Assembly: GCA_001655205.1 (NCBI GenBank)
Contig: LPNZ01011722.1
Location: 1 to 37,358 of the forward strand
DNA from: Lenisia limosa
Lineage: Eukaryota; Breviatea
Reading direction: 5' to 3'
DNA length: 37,358 bases
This document shows, one piece after another, positions 1 to 11,049 of this stretch. The notes under the pieces are model-generated. The model made no database searches and was not told where the DNA came from. It worked only from the letters and a program-made list of their open reading frames with translations. Position numbers and translations under genes: made by a program. Numbering within the stretch: position 1 is the stretch's first letter; each line of letters starts with the position of its first letter.

Positions 1-1
1 T

Positions 2-3000
2 GTGACCACTAACTGCACCAACGCCAACACTGATGCTGATCTTTGCTCTGTGGTTTGCCCAATGAACTCTACCGCTTCTGCTGCTACTATGATATGTGTT
101 AACGGCACTTTTGCTGCCACCTGCATCAGTTACTGTGACATGGAAACTCACCCTACCGGTTCTTCTTCTTGTCAATTGGGCTCAACTTCAACTGATGTCT
201 GCGTTCCTAACTGCCCTTCTAAGTGGACACCCGCTGTCGCCAACTTCGGCTGCAATGCCGAAGGTATCTTTGAGGATGTGGAAATCTGCAAACCTATTGA
301 ATTCGAGTTCTTGGATGACGTTTTCTTCTTCAAGTATCTGACAGGTGAAAGAAGAATTAAGCCAACTGTAAACATGTCCCGCCCTATTCTTGAAGACTTT
401 GATGTTATCGAACTTATTGTCAACGGAGAAAAGCTGGTTAACTACACGTACAACGATAGCTTCACCTTTGATGAAGGTGTATACGCCTTTGATGTCATCT
501 TCAGGCGTTATAACATGGAGGGTGTCATGACCACCGAGTTCAACGCTTCCACCACCATCAACACCTGTCAAGAAATGGAATATATTACCTGTGAAGGCTA
601 TCTTGTTGGCGACTGTCGCAAATGCGAGCTCGGCTGCGATCGTCTTGCTACCAGCACTTGCAACGAGACCGTTACGCCCGCTCTCAAGGATGTATCCACG
701 TCATCCAAGCTGAAGGTCACCTGGGTGCCCGTTTTCGGAAAGGAGTACGCAGTGTACGTCAACGGCACTTTGATGGATCGCGATGTCCTGCAGAGCTACT
801 CCCAGAATGCTACAGCTGGAACCCTCTACCAAGTAAAGGTCGTAATGTACGACTACAACCTTGAGTCCCAGCCCGCTCTTCTCAATGTGGTAATTCCCAT
901 GATCCCCCCTTCACCGGTCAATATTTCCTCTAGTTCCATTACCAACCTTAACACCACTTCTGCTACTCTCAGCTGGACCGCAGTCCCCACTGCGACCCAC
1001 TACTACGTCTACTTCCTCGATGGCGGTTTTATTACTGCTTCTGCTGGCGTTGTCACTGACCCTACTATTGTCTTGACTGACCTTCTCCCTGGTACCACGT
1101 ACACTGTCGGTGTCAAGTCTTACAACGGCGCCTTCTCCGGTTTTGCTGAGAGGTCGTTCACCACCGAGTATGAGTCAGTTCAAGCCCCTGAGGTCAGAAT
1201 CTCGGAGATCACTTCAACCTCATTTGTGGTCAACTTTGAGAGCTCAGTGTTTACCGACATTGAACTCATTATCGGCACTGACGTGCAGACCCTCAACAAC
1301 GCCAACCCCGTCTCTGTCTCCAGCCTTGATGTCGACACTGTCTACAACTGCTCTGCCCAGTACATTATTGATGGTGGCGCCTTCAGAGGCGATATCCTCG
1401 CTTTCGACGTCAAGACCCTTCCGAATGCCCCCATGGCTCTCAGCAGCCTGAACACCACTGCTATCACCACCACCTCTTTTGTCGCCGAATGGTCCCTTCC
1501 TGCCGACGCAACTCACGTCACCTTTGAGCTCTTTGACGCTGACGACAACTTGGTCTTCTCTGCCAAGCCTACTGACAACTCCTTGACATTCCTTGGTCTA
1601 AAGCCTGAAACTTCTTACACCCTTGTTGCTCACACTGTCAACACTGGAGGCGTCACCGAGTCCAATAAGATGGTCACCACCAAGGCCCTTGCCCCTGTTC
1701 TTGCTACCGTCATCGCTGCCGACCCCACCGACAGCGACCGTGTCATGTCCGTCAATGACACCATCACTGTCACCTTCAAGTAGGCTTGGGAGGAAAGGGG
1801 NNNNNNNNNNNNNNNNNNNNNNNNNNNNNNNNNNNNNNNNNNNNNNNNNNNNNNNNNNNNNNNNNNNNNNNNNNNNNNNACGAAGCCGAAGTGTCTCTGG
1901 ACTGTGAGCCGTCTCTTGCCGATCTTGAGCTTGCCTCTGTCTGGACCGACGCCAAGACCGTGAAGTTCTCCCTTAACAACGTGATTACCACTAAGGTCAG
2001 TGACCTGACTCGTGTTTTTGAGTTTTTCAAATCTTTTAAGTTGTTTTCCCCCCTTTCTTCCTGACTCGTGTTTATTGTAAAGTGACTTTGATGAAATTTA
2101 TTGATATGATATGTTTTTTGAAACAAATCCTACTTTTCTTCCATATCGTACCATCGAATGTGAAAGAGGTCACCCACTCCTCTTACCTTCTTGCAGATTC
2201 TTGGTGTTGCCCGCTGCGGTATCGCTGCCGGTTCCGACCTCCGCGTTGCCAGCGACAACTCTGAGGTTGTCGGAACCAAGAAGACCGTTCTTGTCGGTAA
2301 CTGGGGCCTTGCCCCTGCTGACGTCGACATGTCTGTTCTTGATATTGTCTTCAATGAGGATGAGATAGCCGAGCAGTTCCCCAGCGTCAGCACCAACGCC
2401 GCCTCTGCCGCCGTGGAGGTTGCCTTCGAAGTCACCGGCCCCGGTCTTGTTGCCCTTCCCTTCCAGGTAGGCTTCTTTTACTCATTAAATGCTGGTGTTC
2501 CGTGTTCTATGATACTTCACACTTTTCAAAAGAGTTTCTTCATTTCATGTTATAAAGACCTTTATATGATCATTCTTTCATTATCAGAGTATTTTATATT
2601 TACCCCCCCCCCCAGGCCTTCAAGAAATCTGGTGTGATCTCCGCCACTAACGCAACCCAAATGAACGACTTCCTTTCCGAAGGTGTCCGCCTCCGCACCT
2701 CTGTCAAGAACTCCGTCGACTCTTTTGTCATCTTCTATTCCATCACTCAGGTTAGATCCTGCTTTTTACTCCTGGCAATTCAGTTTTTTGTGGGCAGTTC
2801 TTCACCTTCTAGGAGGAGACTGTTGTTGAAGTTTCTTCTTCCGCCATTGTGACGCCCGTTGGAGACGCCCCCAAGGTCACTCTCGAGTCCACCACCGCCA
2901 CTGCCTCCGCTTCTCCTGTTGAGGTAGGAGCAAGGCACAAGTCAAGCCTCTTCCGAGACTCCCTTTGTGACGTTTCAGGTCTTCAAGGTGACCTTGACTG

Positions 3001-6000
3001 ACGTTGATGAGACCAACGAGTACATTGCCAAGATTGTTGCCACTGGCGGGTCTTTCGCTGCTGGCGAGTGCGGCATTTCTTCATCCGGTACTGTGTCATT
3101 TGTTCTTGTCAATTGAAATAATGAGGTCATTACCATTGTTTTTGTGATACCTTAGTTATGGGTGCAACCCTCGTTGCCTCTGGAAACCTCGAGCAGATCA
3201 CCTGCTTTGTCAACACGGCCAAATTCCAAGCCACCGAAGAGGCCCTCCTTTCAGGTAGGCTGGTGCTTTTGTGATGTTTTGCTCTTCCATCTGTTTCCAT
3301 TTTTCTTGTTCTTTGTTTCTTCTTTTTCTGTAACCTATTTTACCCCCTCTCAGGCAATGCTGTTGGCTTTGTCACCATTACCGATGTTGAGGCTGCCTCC
3401 ACTGCCTCTGCCAAGGTGACATTTTTGTATCGGATTACATTTAAATCTGTTTTCAGCATTTATTTCGCTCACATGTTTTACCTCACACCCCAGGTTGACA
3501 TCAACGTCATCTGCTCTGGTGTGACTCCCGCCGACTTCGTGTCTGCTGAGCTCCTTACCAACCTCAACATTGTCCTGACTTTCAGGTTTGAGAAACGCTC
3601 AACGTTTTTTTGGGGCAGTTAACATAGTATTATTTGGTCGGGTACAACTCCCTATGATTTAACCCCTGCAGCAAGGCTGTCCAGGTCAACTGGGCCACTT
3701 ACGCTGTTGCCGCTTCCAAGGCTGTTGTTGGCAACATCTTTGGCGATGACGCCACCATCGTGCGTTCCTCCGAGAACACCTTTACTATCCGCACCGGCAC
3801 CGGTTCCACCTTCCTGCCCAACGACAAGATCATTCTTGTCGACGGCGTCTTCATGCCCTGCGAGGACTCCACCACCTTCACCACTGGTGAGCAGCCTCTT
3901 GTCGTCATGGAGACTATTGAGCCGACGGTTGTAATCACCATGCCTCGCTATACCTCTTTCTGCGGTGAGGGCTTTAAGGCCACCGCCTTTGTTGAGGGTC
4001 TTCTCGGCCGTGCTGCTACCTACGAGTGGCTCGATTCTGCTGACCTTATGAAATCAGCTGTTGTTGATAACGAGTCCCTCTTCGTTCCCCAGGTTAGTCA
4101 TGGCCCTGTTGTTCACACCTTTCTTCACTATCCTGATTTATTTTGTTGTTCTCACCACTTTTCACTATCCTGATTTCTTTAGTCTGCTCTCAACTCTGGT
4201 ACCACCTACTCGGTCCGCGTGACTGTGACCAACTTCCTTGGTGCCACCACCACCGCCGAAGCATCCATTGAAGTCTTGGAGGTTCCCGTTCCCCAGGTTT
4301 GCTAACCGCGTTTTGCAGCCATTACTGGAGTTCTACCACACGCTCTCACCCCTCAGATCACCATGACCAACCTTGTTTCAGTCCTGCCCCTCAGTGAAAA
4401 CTTCGTGATCTCTCTTGACACTATCATCCCTTCTTGCCTCAAGGGTATGCGTCGGGTAAATCCATGATTTCATTATTTTCCCGGTCAAACAGGTTCTTAT
4501 CTTTCAGGAGACGAACGTGATGTGACCTACGAATGGACTTTCTCCGATAGCTCAGCCATTGTTTCAGGCGCCCAGTCCAACTCCATTGTACTCGATACCA
4601 CCAAGCTTGCTGTTGCTACCACCAGCGTCTCACCCACTGCCAGTGTCAAGGCCTGCATGACCAACATCAACGGCTGCGTAGCCAAATCCAGTCTGACATT
4701 CCCCATCAGCCGCGTTCCCTTTGAACCGGTTGTCAAGTTCACTGTGGGCTTTATAACACTTTCCTAATAACACATTTTTATTTGTTGGAGAATTCTGTCC
4801 CTTTTTTTAATTCGATCTCTCCTGACACCACTCCAGGCCGGACCCACAGCCACTTACAGCTCCGTGGAGGATGTCAAGATCGGCATCGAGCACGAGGCTT
4901 CTAAGGACAACATCTCCTCTCAGCCCATTTTGACTTGCCACACTCTCCCTGATCTTTAGTGGGTGATGGTTCTTCCTTCATTCCTAACTCGTGTTTGTCA
5001 TCCCAGCCTACCTGCTCTTCCTCACCCTTAATCCCCCAGTTCCTGCCCCGTCAGCATCCCTGCCGTCTTCAATGCAGGCTCCATGGTCCCCGGACTCTAC
5101 CGCTTCACGCTCACCGACGACGCCACTGGCGTTGAGGCTGTTCAGACTGCCGCTTTCGTCGCTGACGAAGTCCCTACGGTGTGTGGAGCTTTTTTTCTCT
5201 CGTTATTTTTTTTTTATACTTTATAAACTTGATCGGGCCGGCAATACGTTTATTATTATTTACATTTCCACATGTTTTTAATTTTACCCAGATTGTTTCG
5301 ATCACCACATCCACCGACATTGCTACCATTGGAGACATTGTTGCCGCCACTGTCGAGGTTGAGCACTCCGTCGCCTACACAGTCCAGTGGACCGCTAACG
5401 TCCCTCTCGCCGGTTTGAGGGAACGTTGTTTCTGGGAGAATGATAATAGAGAATTTAATCTGTAATGGATGACGGGATGCCTAGTGTTTATATTTCTATG
5501 GCCGTATTGACCATTTGTGATGATCCTCAGGCGAGACCACCAACAACATGGTTCTTGTCAGCCAGTTTGAGGCTGGACAGGAGGTCGTCCTCACCGCCAC
5601 CGTCACCGACATCTTCGGCTCCACTGTCCCCGCCACCGTGTCCTTCCTTGTCAACTCCCCTCCCTTCGGCGGTGTTGTCACCCTCTCTAAGGTCGGCCAC
5701 AATGCTGCTCTGTGTTGCGTCCTCAATGGAGTGGGGATTTCCCCACTTTTCCAGTAATTTTGTAAATATAGTTTTTCCTTCTTTCCCCTCTGACCCCTTA
5801 GACTTCCGTCGAGGCTGTGACCGAGACTGTTGAGATCCGTGCCGTCGGCTTCATGGACCGCGAGCAGGCTTCTCTCACCTACCAGGTTGGTCTTTTTCAC
5901 CTTTGTTGGTTCATTCCAACGCCTCTCATACTTATCTCATATTATTTATTAAGTGATCATATTGCCAATGTATTCCTGATCCCCCCCCCCCCNNNNNNNN

Positions 6001-9000
6001 NNNNNNNNNNNNNNNNNNNNNNNNNNNNNNNNNNNNNNNNNNNNNNNNNNNNNNNNNNNNNNNNNNNNNNNNNNNNNNNNNNNNNNNNNNNNNNNNNNNN
6101 NNNNNNNNNNNNNNNNNNNNNNNNNNNNNNNNNNNNNNNNNNNNNNNNNNNNNNNNNNNNNNNNNNNNNNNNNNNNNNNNNNNNNNNNNNNNNNNNNNNN
6201 NNNNNNNNNNNNNNNNNNNNNNNNNNNNNNNNNNNNNNNNNNNNNNNNNNNNNNNNNNNNNNNNNNNNNNNNNNNNNNNNNNNNNNNNNNNNNNNNNNNN
6301 NNNNNNNNNNNATTGCTGCTAATGTCTTAGGCCGAAGCTGCCTTCGACGAGACCCTTACTAACGTTGGCGACAACAAGGACACCAACGAGCTCCTCGGTA
6401 TGATCAGTGCCATTGCCGGCTCGGACCTGACCGTTCTCCGTCGTGACGCCGCTTCCGACCTGATCACCAAGATCACTGAGGCCCTCGTGGCAATCGATGA
6501 AGACCACCGCACCATGCTCCGTGATACGGTTCTTGACATGAGTACTTTCATGCCCCAGTTCAAGAGCCTCATGAGCAACCCCCACTACACCCCCTTCGTC
6601 GCTCAAAGAGTGGCAAACTCCTTCTACGCATCCATGTCCAAGACTCTCACCGGTACTAACTCCGAGAACATGCAGACTGTCATTGAAGCCCTTGACATGA
6701 TCAACGAGGTCATTGCCGCCGGTTCTGCCAAACGCTCCAACGATGAGTACAACCTCGCTCTGCTCTCCGTACCTCTCGCCATCGAGCGCATGATGGATAC
6801 CATGTCGTTCGTCGGTGAGACTCGGACTTACACCAGTACCGACTACTCCATCTACATTGAGTTCGTGGCTGCTGGTAAGGCCCTTACCTACTCTGAGGGC
6901 AACGTACAGTTCACCACCCCCGTTATGGACGCTGACACCATGGTCAGTATCACGGCCACCAAGATCCAACGCAATGACCTTGCCAACAGCTTTACCAACG
7001 ACTATGCCGCCACTAACACCACCCTCTTCGTTGTCAACTACTCCGAAACCGTCGTTGGCCCCATCGCCGCTACCACCACCGGTATGACTGTTCCGACCAG
7101 CTGTGAGAACTGTCTCCCCTCCTTCGTAGAGTACAACGACGCCTCCAACCGCTGGGACGCTGCTGCCTCCACCTTCCAGTCTGGTACCCTCACTGGCGAT
7201 GTTGGCAACAGCTTCACCATCATGGACCTGACCTGCGGTGACGACACTCAGGACTGTGACACCACCTGTGGAAACGGCGTCATTGATGAAAGCGAGGAGT
7301 GCGATGCCGGTCTTGTTGGCTCTGCCGGATGCATCGACTGCAAGGTGAGTTTCTATTACCATTGTAGCTTCAAAACAATAGCAATACTCTTTGCCTTCCT
7401 CGTTTTACTACATACAATTCAATTTAATACATTCTGTTCCTGAGCTGATATCAAGAGCTTGCCACCCCCAAGTCTTCACCATTTCATATTTACCCTGGGC
7501 TTTGTTTTTGTGTTATCAACCCTCGTGTGTTGTCAGNNNNNNNNNNNNNNNNNNNNNNNNNNNNNNNNNNNNNNNNNNNNNNNNNNNNNNNNNNNNNNNN
7601 NNNNNNNNNNNNNNNNNNNNNNNNNNNNNNNNNNNNNNNNNNNNNNNNNNNNNNNNNNNNNNNNNNNNNNNNNNNGCGCCATTGGTCCTGACGCCTGCCT
7701 CGTGGACAACCTCTCCAACTGCTCAGCCTGTGTCACCGACTTCACCAACCTCTGTTCCGAATGTCTCGATGCTGCCCTCTACCCCTGGGGTGCTAGCTGC
7801 GTTGATGCCTCAGGTGGGCCTTGGGATTGCTCCGTTCTGTTGTATTGTTTTGGTCTCCTCAGCCTCGCTTATTAAGCTATCATATCATAATTCCACATCG
7901 CTTCTTTGCTCATAACCACCAGGCATCGACCTTTACTTCGATCCTGCCCTTGGCGCCGACGCCATCGACGTCATCAGCGCCGCCGGACAACCCTCGTAAG
8001 CGTTGTTTCACCTCCATTGTTATAGTATGAACATAAACCAAGAACATCAGTAAACCTTCTTGACCCCCCAGCGTTACCCTTGGTGTCGGCGCTGGTCTTG
8101 GCCTGCCCATGCACAGCACCTTGTCTGCCGCCCCCCTTCTCTCAGACGCTTCCCACGTTGTTGTTGAGAGCTCCGTCCTCTCCTTCTTCATCCATGCTAA
8201 GAACGCTGCTAGCGAGGTCCTCTATTCCCAGTTGGGGGGGGGGGCATGTTCAGTTTCTTCATTGTGTGAAATTGACATTGTTTTCCCTTCCCATTAGTGT
8301 TTGTTATTTCTTGTTTTTTTGTTTGTTTGGAGTGACAGATTATTCGGTTCGTGATTAGTACGTTAATGCCAATATTCTTCATCGCAATTTCCTTCGTTTT
8401 ACTCTCCCCCCCCCTCAGTACTCTCGCTGCCCCTCTTACCTTCGTGATTGACTTCGCTGGTACCGCCTACTCTGTTGAGGACTACACCTTCTACGTCACC
8501 ACCGCGGCCGGCTCCGTCGCTGCTGTGGTTCGCATTTGGTCTTTCTGTTCATAGATACAGTGACCGGGATAAGGCTTGACAGAGCAAATCGGTCAAGTCT
8601 TATCCGCGCTGTATCCTTTTCTTCTCGTTCATTTTCCGTTTATGTTTCCGCCTTTGGCCTGACCCCTCCAGGATAGCTGCCCTGAAGGCACCTCCACCGT
8701 TGAAGGCACCGTTATGACCGTTACTGCCTGCACCACCGGCCAGTTCGACCTCATGGCGACTGTAGTTGAGTCCACCACTGAGGAGTCTTCTGTCGTCGTA
8801 TGCTGGTGTTATGGTTCACTATCTGTTTGCTGCTCCGTTGTTTACCCTCTAGGAGTCCACTGACACTGACATCACCACCGTTGTTGAGGATGATGATGAC
8901 GATGACCGCACCTTTGCCTGGATCGTCGGGCTCACTGGTGTGGCTTCCCTCGTGGCCGTCGCCGTCGTCGTTGTCACCCGCAAGGTTTGCTGCCACACTA

Positions 9001-9665
9001 TCAATATGTTGTGTTGGGCTTTTCTCCACCAAGAAAGAAGACCTCTACTATCCTCTCACCCCCTTTCATAAAGTTTTCAATTTTACGCTGGCTCGGGCTT
9101 GTTTGTGTTTTTGTCATCTGGCTTTTGTCTAGTTTTAGCGTTGGTTGCTCGTGTTTGTTATTGCTTGCTTTTGTTTGTTTGGAGTTTCAGATTATTCGGT
9201 TCGTGATTAGTACTTTTACGCCAGAAATTTCCTTTGTTTTACTCCCCAGGATGCTGATGAAGAGCCCCGTGCCGCCCAACTCAAGAGCGTTGGAGACCAC
9301 CAGNNNNNNNNNNNNNNNNNNNNNNNNNNNNNNNNNNNNNNNNNNNNNNNNNNNNNNNNNNNNNNNNNNNNNNNNNNNNNGAGACTTCCACCGTCCCCGC
9401 CGCCACCGAGACTGTTGCCACTGCCGACACTCTTGCTGTTGAGGACGTTGATGAAAAGCCTGCTGACGCCGAGGCCCCTAAGACTGAAGCCCCCAAGGAG
9501 GAGGCTAAGGTCGAAGATGTCAAGGTGGTTGAGACGGAGGTTTGTGGGGTGGGTGTTCTCTAGGATTAGCGGTAAGATGGCCTTTTATTCTTTGCTCTTT
9601 GTGTAAGTCTTCTCACTGTTTAGGCCCCCAAGGCTGACGCTAAGCCCGCTGACAATGCTGTATAA
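2..9665 (+). CDS. Large type I membrane protein with FN3, PKD/REJ-like and Cys-rich domains (5' partial)
   Basis: I see 28 exons; the N-terminus lies upstream of the window. Exons: 2-1779, (gap)-1995, 2197-2466, 2616-2750, 2813-2923, 2979-3087, 3156-3254, 3354-3415, 3494-3585, 3672-4092, 4183-4296, 4357-4444, 4508-4743, 4837-4958, 5040-5178, 5292-5412, 5531-5691, 5802-5885, 6331-7344, (gap)-7813, 7923-7995, 8072-8230, 8419-8527, 8672-8797, 8853-8984, 9250-(gap), 9381-9539, 9624-9665 (TAA). Domain order: sushi-like cysteine repeats (to about nt 300), three FN3-like domains (about 905-1700), an Ig-like stretch, PKD/REJ-like domains at 3672-5691 (YEW, YTVQW, and the REJ-type NSPPFGG near 5655), an all-helical region at 6331-6900, a myxo-type cysteine repeat (CGNGVIDESEECDAG, about 7266), a second Cys cluster (7678-7813), a degenerate GAIN/GPS-like segment (8419-8797), an Asp run and TM helix (8913-8978), then an Ala/Pro/Glu/Lys cytosolic tail. 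REJ/PKD proteins are cell-surface receptors or adhesins. Codons are strongly C-ending. The donor at 8231 is the least certain junction. Confidence 0.9.
4107..4177 (+). repeat. 34-nt tandem duplication at an intron 3' end
   Basis: In intron 4093-4182, TGTTGTTC...CACTATCCTGATTT occurs at 4107-4140 and again at 4144-4177, the second copy leading directly into the acceptor TTTAG. The duplication moved or doubled the branch-point region. Confidence 0.75.
7494..7536 (+). repeat. Dispersed intron motif CCTGGGCTTT...CAACCCTCGTGTGTTG, copy 1
   Basis: The 43 nt before the gap at 7537 end in TCAG, probably the acceptor of the intron that starts at 7345. They match 33987-34032 in NBAS closely (CCTGGGCTTT, T-rich, then TCAACCCTCGTGTGTTG and CAG). 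Confidence 0.65.
8299..8418 (+). repeat. Shared intron 3' cassette, copy A
   Basis: The last ~120 nt of intron 8231-8418 match the last ~100 nt of intron 8985-9249 in the same gene. The core CAGATTATTCGGTTCGTGAT followed by TAGTAC is identical, and the flanks (TTTGTTTGTTTGGAGT upstream; AATTTCCTT.GTTTTACT.CCCC downstream) are near-identical up to the acceptor. The neighbouring exons are not similar. Confidence 0.85.
8558..8611. mobile_element. Tc1/mariner-type MITE, copy 1 (54 bp)
   Basis: The element lies in intron 8528-8671 of the surface-protein gene. It is flanked by TA on both sides (8556-8557 and 8612-8613), begins CAGTG and ends CGCTG. The arms CAGTGACCGGGATAAGGCTT and, reversed, CAGCGCGGATAAGACTTGAC form a near-perfect hairpin around a short loop containing GCAAATCGG. 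The CAGT ends and TA flanks are the hallmark of Tc1/mariner insertions. It has no coding capacity. Copy 2 is at 32626-32702. Confidence 0.8.
9148..9249 (+). repeat. Shared intron 3' cassette, copy B
   Basis: This is the partner of 8299-8418 and forms the 3' end of intron 8985-9249, directly after the TM-encoding exon. The differences from copy A are a few substitutions, a ~10-nt deletion before the pyrimidine tract, and a shorter C run at the acceptor. Confidence 0.85.
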
Positions 9666-9925
9666 CTATAACTCAAATATATATGTGTGTTATTTATTGA
9701 CTTTGTTTCGACTTGTGGAATGACTGTGTTTTGACTTTTGAAATGACTGTGTTTGACTTGTGTGTTAATGGTGATGGAAATGACAATTTTGAATGACTCA
9801 ATTGGGACTGCCAGTAATTTTTTTTGCAGGAAAGCCTCCGTAGTAGAATCTTATGAAACGAAACACCCGGTGTTGTACAACAATCTAAAATTACATGAAA
9901 TCAAAAGAAAAGAACATTACAACAC
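9666..9925. other. Convergent 3' intergenic region with 23-bp tandem repeat
   Basis: This separates the ends of the surface-protein gene and the CHTOP-like gene. It holds two and a half copies of a 23-bp unit (TTTYGACTTKTGRAATGACT followed by GTG; 9706-9728, 9729-9751, partial 9752-9762) and T/A-rich stretches. I see no gene. Confidence 0.7.
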
Positions 9926-10897
9926 CTAGTTGGTCTCCTCAGTAGCCTCCTCCTCTTTGGCTTCGCCTTCCTCAACCTACAACCAGTCATGAAAAAACAA
10001 CAAAGTAATCACATCAAAAAAGTAACCAGAAGCAAACCATTTCACCCTCAGCACGATAAGCATCCAAATCTTCGTCAAGAGCCTTGGCATCAGCAAGCAT
10101 GTACTAAAACGTCAATGGCAAATGTTGGCATTGCGCTCTGTGCAACTACCCAAAGGAAAACATGATATATTCAAGAAGTAGAGTGTATGTACTCCGTCAC
10201 AGCACTCAGTGGCGCCTTCACATACTGAGTCAAGATCCTTGTCGAGATCATCAGCACTCATGGACTTGGTGTTGGCTTGACGGTTGCCACGTCCACGGAC
10301 ATTGCGATCACCGCTGTTGTCGTTGAATCTGCGAGATCCTCCACGGCCACGACCGCGTCCACGTCCGCCACGGCGTTGGGGGTTGTCTAAGAAGGTTAGT
10401 GTGAAAGAGTGACGAAGTGCACTTGAAAAAAAAAGAAGAGAAAACATCTAAATACGTCTATTCCCATGAAAGAAGGAGAGAGGAAGGAGATGTGGGCTGG
10501 GGGGGGAAAAAAAGAAAGTTAATCCTCACTATAGTTGTTGTTCCTTCTGTCTTGGCGAACAGGCTGGGGGTTGCGGTACGAAGAAGAGGAAGAACCTCCT
10601 CCCATACTCAAATCGTTGCCTGTTCATAGTTTAGTTGGCTTCATCGAAGGAGCTTCCAATGGTATTCCAGATCAATTTAAATAATAACGATTTGCGAAGA
10701 GCAAGCCACCATACTGCGGCTGAGAGGATTCTCAAACTCCATCTGTTTGTTTTGTCCTAATAATGTTAGATACTTGATTCCTATAGTTAAAGAAACATAC
10801 CACGGTTGCCTCCACCTTGACGGCGGTTTCCACCACGTCCACCGCGTCCACCACGACGACGGCCTCCCTGGTTTCTGTTGTTATCGTTGTAGACCAT
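9926..10897 (-). CDS. RGG-rich CHTOP/FoP-like mRNA export adaptor
   Basis: Six exons on the minus strand: 10897-10801, 10756-10715, 10619-10530, 10386-10226, 10103-10038, 9976-9926 (TAG), giving 168 residues. The start MVYNDNNRN runs straight into an RGG/GRG tract; a Ser/Asn linker follows, then a second RGG block. The C-terminal third holds two tandem acidic-hydrophobic motifs, DDLDKDLDSYM and KALDEDLDAYR, followed by an acidic tail. This pattern is the FoP-duplication / UAP56-binding motif known from CHTOP and from the C-terminus of ALYREF, which recruit the helicase UAP56/DDX39B to TREX for nuclear mRNA export. No RRM is present, so CHTOP is a better match than ALYREF. The RGG arms would bind RNA and could be methylated by PRMT1. 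The gene is divergent from PRP18, with 152 bp between the start codons. The second, 42-nt exon was chosen on reading phase and is the weakest part of the model. Confidence 0.85.
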
Positions 10898-11049
10898 TTT
10901 CTCCGTTTATTTGAAAAAAAAAAGCAATTTCCTGCCCCCAAAAAATTCTTAAATAAGATATAAACTGTAGCGTTTATATGTGTCCTCTTTTTACCAAGTT
11001 TTCTGGTCCCTTCTTGACCTCTTTGTGCTAATTACTAATATAAACAATA
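10898..11049. promoter_or_regulatory. Bidirectional promoter, CHTOP-like gene / PRP18
   Basis: Only 152 bp separate the two start codons, so both transcripts must start here. The region is T/A-rich with a run of A near 10912-10922 and AATAAGATATAAAC around 10952. No consensus element is clear. Confidence 0.6.

Noticed and set aside
4949-4962. In-frame stop (CTT TAG) in the surface-protein gene as a pseudogene signal
   Set aside because: A GT donor overlaps the stop: splicing after CTTTA to 5040 restores the frame with a Tyr codon, and the downstream REJ-like exons stay in phase.
6319-7362. 347-codon open frame on the minus strand
   Set aside because: It is antisense to the 1,014-nt exon of the surface-protein gene and arises from strong C-ending codon bias. 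The sense strand has phase-consistent splice sites and recognisable Cys motifs.
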